This document shows, piece after piece, positions 43,136 through 52,661 of a DNA stretch of 64,000 nucleotides. Each line of letters begins with the position of its first letter. The first letter of the stretch is position 1. This DNA comes from CAILUF01 sp964505265. Its GTDB lineage: Bacteria; Pseudomonadota; Alphaproteobacteria; Rickettsiales; UBA1997. The notes under the pieces were generated by a model, which was not told where the DNA came from, searched no databases, and saw only the letters and a list, made by a program, of their open reading frames with translations. Location of the stretch: the NCBI GenBank assembly GCA_964505265.1, contig CAZDGN010000006.1:25474-89473 (forward strand), written 5' to 3'. Made by a program: the position numbers and the translations under genes.

Positions 43136-43666
43136 ATGTCGACATTTTTTCGTATCAATTATCAAAAATATTTTGGATTATATTTGGCATTAATTATGCA
43201 TAGCATTATTGCCTTTGGACTGTTCTTAAATCTTGATTCTCAAATCACGCTACAACAAATTATCAAAATTAATTTTTTAAATTCTAAACCCGCAAATTCT
43301 GCCCAAAATTTTTCGACAAATTTAAATCGGAATTCTAAAAGAAAATCTGCAGAAAATTCACAAAATTCTTCAATAAATCAGGCAGAAACTGAGCCGGTTT
43401 ACAATGCACCAGAATTAAATAATCCATCTCCAATTTATCCGTTGCAAGCCAAGTCTAGAGGCATAACGGGCAAGGTGGTCTTGGAAGTGCTAGTTTCAGA
43501 AGATGGAAAACCTTTGAATGTAAAAATATTTTCTTCAAGCGGATCTGATTTGCTTGATGATAGCGCTCTTGAAACTGTTAGTAATTGGAGTTTTTTGCCG
43601 GCAAAAAGATTTGGCAATAATGTTTTGGCTAAAATTTATGTGCCGATAGAATTTAAACTAATTTAA
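43136..43666 (+). CDS. tonB: TonB-family energy transducer
   Basis: 176 residues from ATG 43136 (a TTG at 43085 also opens the frame). Single N-terminal span (about 14-33), an Asn/Ser-rich periplasmic linker that lacks the usual Pro repeats, and a C-terminal TonB domain (about 95-176) with PIYPLQAKSRGITGKVVLE and NWSFLPAKR. Couples inner-membrane proton force to outer-membrane receptors. It is one base before exbB, forming tonB-exbB-exbD. No receptor gene is in the window. TolA is the alternative, but the domain order favours TonB. Confidence 0.85.
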   Translation: MSTFFRINYQKYFGLYLALIMHSIIAFGLFLNLDSQITLQQIIKINFLNSKPANSAQNFSTNLNRNSKRKSAENSQNSSINQAETEPVYNAPELNNPSPIYPLQAKSRGITGKVVLEVLVSEDGKPLNVKIFSSSGSDLLDDSALETVSNWSFLPAKRFGNNVLAKIYVPIEFKLI

Positions 43667-43667
43667 A

Positions 43668-44417
43668 ATGAATTTAAATGAAATTTATCGTGATGCCGAT
43701 TTTGTATTGATGGCGGTTTTATTGATACTGCTTGCAATGTCAATAATTAGTTGGATGATAATTTTTTCAAAAATAATTAAATTAAGCCAACAAAAAAATT
43801 ATCTTAATTTGTTTTTGCAAAATAATTACCAACCCAGCAATTACCAATCAAAATTTTTTACTTTTAATTCAATTTTTTCAATAACCTCAATCCCGCCAAG
43901 TGTCAATTTCAAATGGATTGATAATATTTTTTCTAATAAGTTAGAAATTTCTGGAGAAAATGCTCTTAATTCTCCGCAGTTTTCAGCACTTAATCATATT
44001 ATTTTTGCTACCAAAAATCTTGAAAATATCTTGCAAAATTATCATTCGCACGATGCCAAAAAAGAGGTAATCACCCTTCATTTATCTCAAGCGCTTGATG
44101 AAATTAAGATTTGGTTTGACAAAGGCTTAACGATTTTGGCGTCAATTGGGTCATGCTCGCCTTTTATTGGATTATTTGGAACGGTTTGGGGCATTTATCA
44201 TGCTCTTGGTAATATTGCCAATAAGGGGAGTGCGGGCTTGAATATTGTAGCAGGTCCAATTGCTGAAAGTTTAATTGCTACTGCAATTGGTTTATTTTGT
44301 GCAATTCCTGCGGTTTTAGCTTATAATGCTTTTATTCGAGCTCATAAGTTGATGATTCAAAATCTTCGACATTTAGCCGAGCAAATCACTGTTCACTTAT
44401 CAAATCAAAGGCTTTAA
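43668..44417 (+). CDS. exbB: ExbB/TolQ-type proton channel subunit
   Basis: 249 residues with three spans: about 12-34, then after a long cytoplasmic loop about 145-170 and 190-213. The conserved core GLTILASIGSCSPFIGLFGT, VWGIYHAL, GPIAESLIATAIGLFCAIPA and AYNAFI is intact. Works with ExbD and TonB. The cytoplasmic loop is longer and Asn/Gln-rich compared with E. coli ExbB. ExbB versus TolQ is decided by the tonB/exbD neighbours. Confidence 0.88.
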   Translation: MNLNEIYRDADFVLMAVLLILLAMSIISWMIIFSKIIKLSQQKNYLNLFLQNNYQPSNYQSKFFTFNSIFSITSIPPSVNFKWIDNIFSNKLEISGENALNSPQFSALNHIIFATKNLENILQNYHSHDAKKEVITLHLSQALDEIKIWFDKGLTILASIGSCSPFIGLFGTVWGIYHALGNIANKGSAGLNIVAGPIAESLIATAIGLFCAIPAVLAYNAFIRAHKLMIQNLRHLAEQITVHLSNQRL

Positions 44418-44420
44418 TTT

Positions 44421-44828
44421 ATGCAAAGCGGTTTTGACAAAGAAGATTTTCAAGCGCCTTTGGCAGAAATTAATATGACTCCTTTTGTTGATATTATGTT
44501 GGTGCTAATGGTAATTTTGTTAGTTACTGCGCCAATAATTCAATCTTCGATTGAAGTAAATTTGCCAAAAGAGGTAGGGCAAAATATAGAAGATAAAAAT
44601 CCGATAAGTATTACAATTACCAAAGAAGGAAATTATTATATCGAGCAAAAGCCTGCTTCGATAAATGATTTGAAAAGCCACCTCGTTAATATTGCAAAAG
44701 AAGATGTTCAAACGCCAATTCATATAAAAGCCGACCAAGAATGCGAATATGGGAAAGTTAGTTCGGTGCTGTCAATTTTACAAAATTCTGGATTGAGTAA
44801 TATTGGTTTTATTGCCGAAAATAAATAA
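44421..44828 (+). CDS. exbD: ExbD/TolR-type subunit
   Basis: 135 residues: short cytoplasmic start, EINMTPFVDIMLVLMVILLV with the protonatable Asp (about residue 24) in the span, and a periplasmic domain ending with IHIKADQEC-YG. Three bases after exbB. Completes the TonB complex. Confidence 0.9.
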   Translation: MQSGFDKEDFQAPLAEINMTPFVDIMLVLMVILLVTAPIIQSSIEVNLPKEVGQNIEDKNPISITITKEGNYYIEQKPASINDLKSHLVNIAKEDVQTPIHIKADQECEYGKVSSVLSILQNSGLSNIGFIAENK

Positions 44829-44840
44829 ATTCCAATCTGT

Positions 44841-46085
44841 TTATTTGGTTTGGTCAAGTTGATAGGCGTCGTGCAAAACTCTAACCGCTAACTCACCATA
44901 TTCTTTGGCAATTAAGACCGAAATTTTTATTTCAGAAGTAGAGATTAGTAGCAAATTAATTCCTTTGTCAGCTAGGGTTTTAAACATAGTGTGGGCAACT
45001 CCAGAATGACTAATCATACCAACGCCAATTACCGAAATTTTGGCGATATTATCATCGATTTTTAAGTCAGAATATTTAACTTCGCTTTTAATGGATTCAA
45101 TTGCAATTTTCGCTCTTTCAAGTTCTTCTTTGCTGGTGGTAAAAGTGATGTCGATAAATTTTCCATCGGCGGAAATATTTTGCACAATCATATCGACATT
45201 AACTTCTTTTTGGGCAAGTGCTCCAAAAATTGTAGCTGATAAACCGGGGTGATCGGGCATATTTGCCAAGGTGATCCTGATGTCGTTTTTACTATAGCTA
45301 ATTCCTGTTATTAAGCGTCTTTCCATAATTTCCTCATTGTTATTTACTAAAATTGTGCCAGAATTTTCATTGGCTTCGCCAAAAGATGACAATACTCTGA
45401 CTCGAACATTGTGAGCCATCGCCATAGCGACAGATCGGGTTTGTAAAACTTTAGAACCACTATATGCCATTTCTAGCATTTCTTCGTAAGTTACTTTTTT
45501 TAACTTGCGGGCTTTGTCGGTAATTCTTGGGTCAGTAGTGTATACGCCATCAACATCGGTATAAATATCGCATAAATCCGCCTTAACAGCGGCAGCAATG
45601 GCAACTGCAGAAGTATCGGATCCGCCACGACCAAGAGTGGAAATGCGCTGATTAGAATCATTTATACCTTGAAAGCCAGCAATTACAAAAACATCATATT
45701 CTTGTAAAGTTTTTAGCAAAAATTCCCCATCAATTTCCTCGATTCGAGCTTTGCTGTGAACATTGTCGGTTTTAATAGGAATTTGCCATCCTAAAAAGGA
45801 TCGGGCTTTGTAACCCATTGATTGTAATTGCAATGCAAGCAGACCACAAGTGATTTGTTCGCCAGTGGCAACTATTGAATCATATTCGATTAATGAGTCG
45901 TCATTGGTTAAATTTGAGACTTGATTGCAATAATCAACTAATTGATTTGTGACACCCGACATTGCTGAAACCACCACAATAACCTTGTTCTTTTTATCAA
46001 GTTCAGCTTTGACTTTTAGGCTCACATTTTTAATTCTGGCGATATCTCCAACTGAGGTTCCGCCAAATTTTTGCACTATAAGCAT
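44841..46085 (-). CDS. lysC: Aspartate kinase
   Basis: 414 residues. Catalytic domain: VQKFGGTSVGD (about 4-14), VVVSAMSGVTN, ATGEQ, GFQGIN, GRGGSDTSAVAIAAA and YTDVDGVYTTDPR. Two C-terminal ACT domains (about 265-410) imply feedback control by lysine or threonine. First step of the aspartate family (Lys, Thr, Met, diaminopimelate). Its 3' end is 12 bases from convergent exbD. Together with thrB it points to threonine and/or DAP synthesis. Confidence 0.95.
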   Translation of the reverse strand: MLIVQKFGGTSVGDIARIKNVSLKVKAELDKKNKVIVVVSAMSGVTNQLVDYCNQVSNLTNDDSLIEYDSIVATGEQITCGLLALQLQSMGYKARSFLGWQIPIKTDNVHSKARIEEIDGEFLLKTLQEYDVFVIAGFQGINDSNQRISTLGRGGSDTSAVAIAAAVKADLCDIYTDVDGVYTTDPRITDKARKLKKVTYEEMLEMAYSGSKVLQTRSVAMAMAHNVRVRVLSSFGEANENSGTILVNNNEEIMERRLITGISYSKNDIRITLANMPDHPGLSATIFGALAQKEVNVDMIVQNISADGKFIDITFTTSKEELERAKIAIESIKSEVKYSDLKIDDNIAKISVIGVGMISHSGVAHTMFKTLADKGINLLLISTSEIKISVLIAKEYGELAVRVLHDAYQLDQTK

Positions 46086-46306
46086 GAAGTAAATTTTAGT
46101 TAATATTTTTATAACTACTTCGATTGTAATTTAAAATTTAATTTGATTAAATTGATTCGAAATATCAAAATAAATCTTATAAATATTATATCAATAATAC
46201 AACAAAAAAAATTTTTTGCTAAAAATAAAAATTCTAGGTTGATTTATCATTATTTTTTTTTACAATTAGCAATGAAATCAATATTATTTAAGTAAAAATT
46301 TTTCGT

Positions 46307-48232
46307 ATGAATGCATTTCGTAAATTAGCCAAAAACATATTTTTCAAAATCATCCTTGCTATCGTTGGACTCAGTTTTGTAACATTTGGAATAAGTAGTT
46401 TTTTAATTGATATGCCAAATAGTTGGGTATTAAAAGTTGGCGGAGAAAAAATTAGTCTTAAAGCCTTTGAAAAGGCTCTGGATTTAGATAAGGCAATTAT
46501 CAGATCAAACAAAGGCTCAGGCGAAGAAATCGAAAAATACCTTAACTCTGAAGGATTTAAATCTGAAGTTGCCAATCGTCTTATTCGCAAAACAATAATT
46601 AAAAAAATTGGTTCAGATATAGGAGCTTATGGCAGTAAAAAAATTATTTTAAAAAATGTTGCCGAAGATAAAAATTTCCAAGATAAGGATGGAAAATTCG
46701 ATAAGGAAAAATTCACTAATTTTTTACAAAATAATGGCTTAAATGAAGATATTTATGTAAATGAAGTGCTTGGCGAAGTTTCTGCTCAAATGATTTTTGG
46801 GAGTTTAACCTCAATTCTTCCTGTCAATTATAAAAATTTTAATGAAAGAGAAGAGTTCAATAAAGAAAAAAGGGTAGTGGATTTAATCTCAATATCGAAA
46901 AACGATGTAAAAAATTTTGAAAATCCAACTCAAAATGATGTTGCAGAATTTTATAATAACAATAAAAAAAAGTTTGTTACTAATGAGTTCCGTGAAGTTA
47001 AAATAGTTGAGTTGGATAAAAAAAATCTTAATTTACAGTCAGAAGTTTCAAATCAAGAGATGGAAGCCTATTATAACCAAAATATAAAAACTCTTTTTAC
47101 TTCGGCTGAGTCTAGGGACTATTATCATTTGATGTTAGATGATGAAAAGTTAGCTCAAGAATTTCAGCAAAAAATTGTTACTTTTAACAATTCAACAAAT
47201 GTAAAAAGTGAATTTGCTAAAATGGCAAAAATATTACATAAAAAATCGCTTAAAGACATAACAATTGAAAAAATTACTAAAGCGACATTGCCTCTAGAAA
47301 TTGCCGATAAAATTAATAATTTACAGATAAATCAAGTAAGTGAAGTGGTAAAAAGTAAAATCGGATTTCATATATTTTTGCTCAATAATATCAACCCAGA
47401 ACGCCAAGCTAGTTTTGCCGAGGTAAAGTCGGAAATTTTGCAAAAAATTTCTTTGCAAAAACAAGAAAAAATTGTTGAAGAACAGATTGCCAAAATCAAT
47501 GATGCATTGTTAGCCTCTAAATCTTTAGATGAGGTGGCTAATAAATTTAATCTTGCCATCAAAAAAGTTGATTTATCCTTTAATGAAAATGGCTCTAGTG
47601 TTGAAGGTAAAGAAGTTGTGCAAACAAAAATTTACAAGGATTTAGTCAAAAACAGTTTTTCATTAAAAATCAACCAGCCCTCAAAATTATTCTTAAATTC
47701 TGACGATAAATTATATGCTATTGAGGTCGTAAAAATTCATCCAGCTAGAGATTTGGAATTGACGGAAGTTAATGATAAAATTATGCAAAATTTAATTGAA
47801 CAAAGAAAGATTGCTGGTTTAGGAAAATTAGTTAAAGAAGCATTTTTAGAAATTGAAAAATCGCCCCAAATGGCGGTAGCGATTAGCTTTAATAAGGGTT
47901 TTAAAGTTGAAAAAAATAAAGAGTTTCAACGATTAAATTTTGTTGATGTTGGCGAATCTAAAATGCCGATTAAAAATGAAATAATCGACGAAATCTTCGC
48001 AACGAAAATTGGTAATGTAACCAAGGCAGTTGCCTTGACTCAAGATTTATATGTAATTGCCTTGGTTAAGAATTCTAAATTATCCAAATTGTCTGCTCAA
48101 GAAGAAATTGATGCCAAAAACAATGCGGTCAATGAATTTGCTCAAGATATTATTTTGGAATATAATGATTATCTTGCCAAAAAATTTCCAATTAAAGTAA
48201 ATGAAAAATTTTTCCAAAGTAAAAATTCCTAA
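46307..48232 (+). CDS. PpiD-like periplasmic peptidyl-prolyl isomerase/chaperone
   Basis: 641 residues. N-terminal anchor (FKIILAIVGLSFVTFGISSFL, about 12-32 in the family pattern), a SurA-N-like chaperone region, a parvulin-type domain (about 240-370; SRDYYHLML, VVKSKIGFHIFLL) and a long C-terminal part. Assists folding of outer-membrane proteins. The parvulin domain is divergent, so isomerase activity is uncertain. trpE follows after nine bases. Confidence 0.82.
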   Translation: MNAFRKLAKNIFFKIILAIVGLSFVTFGISSFLIDMPNSWVLKVGGEKISLKAFEKALDLDKAIIRSNKGSGEEIEKYLNSEGFKSEVANRLIRKTIIKKIGSDIGAYGSKKIILKNVAEDKNFQDKDGKFDKEKFTNFLQNNGLNEDIYVNEVLGEVSAQMIFGSLTSILPVNYKNFNEREEFNKEKRVVDLISISKNDVKNFENPTQNDVAEFYNNNKKKFVTNEFREVKIVELDKKNLNLQSEVSNQEMEAYYNQNIKTLFTSAESRDYYHLMLDDEKLAQEFQQKIVTFNNSTNVKSEFAKMAKILHKKSLKDITIEKITKATLPLEIADKINNLQINQVSEVVKSKIGFHIFLLNNINPERQASFAEVKSEILQKISLQKQEKIVEEQIAKINDALLASKSLDEVANKFNLAIKKVDLSFNENGSSVEGKEVVQTKIYKDLVKNSFSLKINQPSKLFLNSDDKLYAIEVVKIHPARDLELTEVNDKIMQNLIEQRKIAGLGKLVKEAFLEIEKSPQMAVAISFNKGFKVEKNKEFQRLNFVDVGESKMPIKNEIIDEIFATKIGNVTKAVALTQDLYVIALVKNSKLSKLSAQEEIDAKNNAVNEFAQDIILEYNDYLAKKFPIKVNEKFFQSKNS

Positions 48233-48241
48233 ATTGATCAG

Positions 48242-49762
48242 ATGAGTTTTAATTTTGATAAAAGGCAGTTTGAAGAAATTATATTTAAAAACCAATCCGC
48301 GGTTTTGTTTAAAAAAATTTCTAGCGATAATTTTACTATAATTTCTAGCTTTTTAAAATTATCTAAATTTTACGACGAAAATATTTTTTTATTAGAATCC
48401 GCAGAAAATGGCAATAATAAAGGTAGGTTTTCAGCTATAGGATTAATGGCAGATAGGGTTTGGAAATGCGAAAATAATAAATCTTACATCAATTCGAATT
48501 TTGCAAATTATCCTGAAAATTTTGTTTTAGAAAATGGTGATATTTTTGACAATTTTCGCGAATTTTTAGCTTCATCTAAAATAAATTGGTCGGATTTGAA
48601 ATATCAAAATTCACAATTGCCATCAATTTGTTCCGGAGTTTTTGGCTATATGAATTATGACATGGTGCGCTTTATGGAGCGATTACCAAATAGAAATTTG
48701 CCTGACGAAATTAATGTCCCAGATTCAATTTTTGTGCGACCTCAAATTCTGATAGTTTTTGATAGCCTTTTTGATTGTGCATTGATTTGTTGTCCAGTTT
48801 TTAGAGATAATATGAGAGATTATGATTCGCTTTGTGATAAAATTCAAAATGTAATTAAAATTTTGCAAGAAACTACGGTTATAGAAAAAAATTTAGATAA
48901 GGAGTCTTTTATTTTTGATGATGAATTTAAAAGTAATTATTCGCAAAATGAATATTGTGATATTGTAGAAAAGTCAAAGGAATATATTGTGGCTGGTGAT
49001 ATTTTTCAAATTTTGCCATCGCAAAGATTTAGTGCAAATTTTGATAAAAATTTAGATCCATTTTATTTTTATCGTTCACTTCGCAGTATCAATCCCTCTC
49101 CATTCTTATTTTACCTAAAATTTAAAGATTTTGTGATCACTGGATCAAGTCCTGAAATTATGGTTTCGCTTCAAAAAGATGTGGTTACCATTCGTCCACT
49201 TGCTGGAACTAGAGCCAGAGGAAATTCTCAAGCACAGGACGAAGAAATTTCTAAAGAATTGCTCAATGATGAAAAAGAGGTTGCCGAGCATTTGATGTTA
49301 ATAGACCTTGGAAGGCATGATTTGGGTTCGGTTGCTAAGGCAAATACGGTTAAGGTCACAAAAAAAATGGCGGTTGAATTTTATTCGCATGTGATGCATT
49401 TGTCATCAACCATCGAAGGAAAAATCCTTGATGATTATGATGCGGTTGATGCCCTGATAGCTGGGTTTCCGGCTGGGACGGTCTCTGGAGCTCCAAAAAT
49501 TAGGGCGATGGAAATTATTGAAGAAATCGAAAAAGTTAAAAGAAGTTTTTATGCAGGTTGTGTTGGCTATTTTGCGAGTAATGGTGATATGGAAACCTGT
49601 ATTACTCTAAGAACTGCATTGATTAAAGATGGCAAGATTTATGTTCAAACTGGTGCGGGGGTAGTATTTGATTCGGTAGCAATTAATGAATATAATGAGT
49701 GCATCAATAAATCAAAAGCCTTGATAAGAGCATATCAAAATATTAAAAATTTATTGGAGTAG
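48242..49762 (+). CDS. trpE: Anthranilate synthase component I
   Basis: 506 residues. N-terminal FLLESAENGN (Trp-feedback region, compare LLES), then the chorismate-binding domain with DIFQILPSQRF, ITGSSPEIMV, RPLAGTRARG, GRHDLGSV and AGTVSGAPKIRAMEI. Makes anthranilate for tryptophan. 4-amino-4-deoxychorismate synthase (PabB) is the nearest alternative, but LLES and overall length favour TrpE. No trpG or other trp gene adjoins it, so the pathway cannot be judged complete. Confidence 0.9.
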   Translation: MSFNFDKRQFEEIIFKNQSAVLFKKISSDNFTIISSFLKLSKFYDENIFLLESAENGNNKGRFSAIGLMADRVWKCENNKSYINSNFANYPENFVLENGDIFDNFREFLASSKINWSDLKYQNSQLPSICSGVFGYMNYDMVRFMERLPNRNLPDEINVPDSIFVRPQILIVFDSLFDCALICCPVFRDNMRDYDSLCDKIQNVIKILQETTVIEKNLDKESFIFDDEFKSNYSQNEYCDIVEKSKEYIVAGDIFQILPSQRFSANFDKNLDPFYFYRSLRSINPSPFLFYLKFKDFVITGSSPEIMVSLQKDVVTIRPLAGTRARGNSQAQDEEISKELLNDEKEVAEHLMLIDLGRHDLGSVAKANTVKVTKKMAVEFYSHVMHLSSTIEGKILDDYDAVDALIAGFPAGTVSGAPKIRAMEIIEEIEKVKRSFYAGCVGYFASNGDMETCITLRTALIKDGKIYVQTGAGVVFDSVAINEYNECINKSKALIRAYQNIKNLLE

Positions 49763-49784
49763 GGCAAAAAAATCTTGTAAAATA

Positions 49785-50918
49785 TTAGTTTCTCAATTCG
49801 CCCGATTTATTTAGGTCAATATTTAAAACCATTCCAAATCCTATCATCATTGAACCCATAATGGTTCCTCCATAAGAAATAAATGGTAAGGGAGCTCCAA
49901 CTACAGGTAATAATCCCATAACCATTCCAATATTTATGAACATATGAATGAAGAAAATATTAACAACACCAATCACAAATAATCTACCAAATTGATGCTT
50001 GGTTTTCATGGCAATATTGATGCAAATTGCTAGAATTGCCCCATAAATTATAATGGTAAATAAGCCTCCAATGAAACCCAACTCTTCACTTAGCATTGTA
50101 AAAATAAAATCAGTTTGTTTTTCTGGAAGAAAATCGAGTTGACCTTGAGTTCCGCCTAAAAATCCCTTGCCAAAAAAACCTCCAGAGCCAATGGCAATTT
50201 TGGATTGAATGATGTTGTATCCGCTACCCAAAGGATCGTGAGTTGGGTCAAGAAAAGTGAAAATACGTTTTTTTTGATAATCATGCAGTAAAAAGTTCCA
50301 TACAAAAGGAATGGCAATTAGGGTGGTAATACCAACCGATATAAATTTCCATAATTTTACCCCTGCCATAAACAACACCACGATTCCAACCATAGCTAAT
50401 ATTGTTGCAGTTCCTAAATCGGGTTGATGGAAAATAAAACCAACGGGGACAAAAATCATTAGAAGAGGAGGGATAACAAATTTTAGTCTGCCAATATTTT
50501 CGGCTTCGATACTATAAAAATAGCGCGATAAAGCAAAAACCGTACAAATTTTCATGATTTCCGAAGGTTGAATTTTAATTGAACCAATCCTAAACCATCT
50601 CGTTGCCCCCATGGCATTGTGGCTTAATTGCTCCATAACATCGACCATAATTACCATTATTAAGGCAACTGCATAAAAAATATAAGATAATTTAAACCAA
50701 ATTTTAATATCGGTAACCGCAATAAAAATCATCAACGGAAAAAATATACAAAAAAATGCGAGTTGACGAATTAGCCATGGTTTAAAAGAGCCACCCGCAG
50801 CTGAATAAAGCATAAAAAAACCAATAAAAGCTAGGGTGATTATAAGATATATTAAGATCCAATTTAGTTGCTCTAGTTTTTGGGAAAATGATATTTTATC
50901 GTTATTTAAAAGATTCAT
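49785..50918 (-). CDS. rodA: Rod-shape SEDS glycosyltransferase RodA
   Basis: 377 residues with about ten spans. RodA hallmarks: HNAMGATRWFRIGSIKIQPSE (read as the conserved loop), IFHQPDLGTA, GSGGFFGKGFLGGTQGQLDF and LPEKQTDFIF. Polymerises glycan strands with PBP2 during elongation. It is usually next to mrdA, but here it is 35 kb away and divergent from virB8, with 215 AT-rich bases between. Confidence 0.95.
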   Translation of the reverse strand: MNLLNNDKISFSQKLEQLNWILIYLIITLAFIGFFMLYSAAGGSFKPWLIRQLAFFCIFFPLMIFIAVTDIKIWFKLSYIFYAVALIMVIMVDVMEQLSHNAMGATRWFRIGSIKIQPSEIMKICTVFALSRYFYSIEAENIGRLKFVIPPLLMIFVPVGFIFHQPDLGTATILAMVGIVVLFMAGVKLWKFISVGITTLIAIPFVWNFLLHDYQKKRIFTFLDPTHDPLGSGYNIIQSKIAIGSGGFFGKGFLGGTQGQLDFLPEKQTDFIFTMLSEELGFIGGLFTIIIYGAILAICINIAMKTKHQFGRLFVIGVVNIFFIHMFINIGMVMGLLPVVGAPLPFISYGGTIMGSMMIGFGMVLNIDLNKSGELRN

Positions 50919-51133
50919 TTTTGAATATTTTTTGCTTTTACAAATTGAATTTTAATTATGTTTGTTCTAATTTTAATTTAAAATAAACATTTTATAATAA
51001 TTTTATCAATTATATTTCATTTACATTTAAAAATCAAAAATTCTTTTTTAATAATTTAATATAAATTTTACTTTTACATTTAGAATAAATTGTTAATATT
51101 TAGCAATAATTAAAATCTATTTTATTTCAAATA

Positions 51134-51781
51134 ATGGCCGAAAAGGATAAGAAAATAAAAATTAAAAGTTGGTATTCTAATCGCTATCAGATTGTTGCAG
51201 TGCAAAGGAATGTCTTACTTTTATTAACGGCAACTTCAATTATAATGGTGGCGATTGCGGTTTTTTTTGTAAAAAATTTTATGTCTTCAAAATCGCTTGA
51301 ACCTTATGTTATAGAGATTAACGAAAAAACCGGAACAGCGGTTGTTGTTCAGCAAATTACTTCACAAACTTTTACTGCCAACGAAGTTATGAAGAGATAT
51401 TTTATTAATAAATATGTTCAATCTGCCTTAACTTACAATCCCAGAAATTATAAAGAAAATTCTGAAGAGGTGAGATTATTTTCAACATCGCAAATTTTTA
51501 ATGAATATCGAAATCGCATTAATCCTTATTCCCTTGGTTCTGAATCACAAATTGAACTAAAAATTCGGTCATTGCTTTTTAAAGATAATATGAATGTTGA
51601 AATTAGAACCACAAGAGAAATCAATATTGTTGGTCAAAAATCGACTACAAAAAATGAAATTATTTATATGACTTTTTATTTTGCACCTGAATTAAATTTA
51701 TCAATTGAAGAGAGGTTAATCAACCCACTTGGTTTTCAAGTCTCTAAATTTGAGGTCGCTGAAGAGATTATTAATCAATAA
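51134..51781 (+). CDS. virB8: Type IV secretion system protein VirB8
   Basis: 215 residues: cytoplasmic start, one span (about 24-46, NVLLLLTATSIIMVAIAVFF), and a periplasmic NTF2-like domain (SLEPYVIEINEKTGTAVVV, VIRTRREI-like stretch at TTREINIV, YMTFYF). VirB8 nucleates assembly at the inner membrane. virB9 starts two bases after the stop, as in the Rickettsiales rvh arrangement. virB10, virB11 and virD4 do not follow. This suggests either a dispersed system or a secondary B8-B9 set. Confidence 0.9.
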   Translation: MAEKDKKIKIKSWYSNRYQIVAVQRNVLLLLTATSIIMVAIAVFFVKNFMSSKSLEPYVIEINEKTGTAVVVQQITSQTFTANEVMKRYFINKYVQSALTYNPRNYKENSEEVRLFSTSQIFNEYRNRINPYSLGSESQIELKIRSLLFKDNMNVEIRTTREINIVGQKSTTKNEIIYMTFYFAPELNLSIEERLINPLGFQVSKFEVAEEIINQ

Positions 51782-51783
51782 CT

Positions 51784-52653
51784 ATGAAAAATTTTTTTGT
51801 AAAATTTATTTCTAAATTCTTAATTTTATCGAATATTTTTTTGATAAATTCTTTAGTATTTGCTCAAACTCCAATTACCACGGACTCACGAATTAGAACC
51901 TTGGTTTATAATCCAAATGAAGTTTATGAGTTAAAATTTTATTATAATTATCAATCTTTTATCGAATTTGCTAATGACGAAGAAATTGAAATGATCTCGG
52001 TCGGTGAGGCTTTTTCATGGCGACTTACTCCAGCTGGAAAAAGATTGTTTGTGCGTCCGCTTGAAATTGCTGCTCATACCAATATGACTATAATCACGAA
52101 TAAAAGAATTTATCACTTCGATATTCGTTCTGATGAATTTACTGGGAAGGCTGATGAAGACTTGGTTTACACTGTAAGATTTTTTTATCCACAAATTGGT
52201 CAACCTTTGCCAATTCCTCCTCAACTTGCCGTGCCTAATGTTGCTTCTAAGCCTCGTCAATTGCAAGAACCAATTGCTCCTCTTCCAGAATTGTCTGGAA
52301 TTATTAAAACCCCAATTCCAAAAGCTAGAGTTGACCAAAAGTTGCCTGGAATTATTGAACGCAATCCAGAGGATGCGGTTTTAAATTTTGACTATCGTTT
52401 TTCTGGAGAATCCGACAATATTATGCCTTTGAAAGTTTATGATGATGGCAATGAAACCCATTTTCAATTTGCTAATGATAATTTGGTAATCCCAACTATT
52501 AGCGCTGTTGATCCTTACGGCATTGAAACCCCAGTCAATTACACTATTCGTGACCGATATGTGGTGGTGCCAATTGTAGCTCGTCAATTCACTTTAAGAT
52601 TGGCTGACAGTATGCTTTGCATCTACAATGCTAAAAATCTTCTTCCAGAGTAA
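51784..52653 (+). CDS. virB9: Type IV secretion system protein VirB9
   Basis: 289 residues. Signal peptide (about 1-28, ending LVFAQ), N-terminal domain with DSRIRTLVYNPNEVYEL, IEFANDEEIEMISVG and TNMTIITNKRIYHFDI, a Pro-rich linker (about 145-185), and the C-terminal domain ending RYVVVPIVARQFTLRLAD with CIYNAK. Forms the outer-membrane core ring with VirB7 and VirB10. Unlike the truncated second VirB9 of some Rickettsiales, the C-terminal domain is present. panC follows after eight bases. Confidence 0.92.
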   Translation: MKNFFVKFISKFLILSNIFLINSLVFAQTPITTDSRIRTLVYNPNEVYELKFYYNYQSFIEFANDEEIEMISVGEAFSWRLTPAGKRLFVRPLEIAAHTNMTIITNKRIYHFDIRSDEFTGKADEDLVYTVRFFYPQIGQPLPIPPQLAVPNVASKPRQLQEPIAPLPELSGIIKTPIPKARVDQKLPGIIERNPEDAVLNFDYRFSGESDNIMPLKVYDDGNETHFQFANDNLVIPTISAVDPYGIETPVNYTIRDRYVVVPIVARQFTLRLADSMLCIYNAKNLLPE

Positions 52654-52661
52654 TTTTTACT

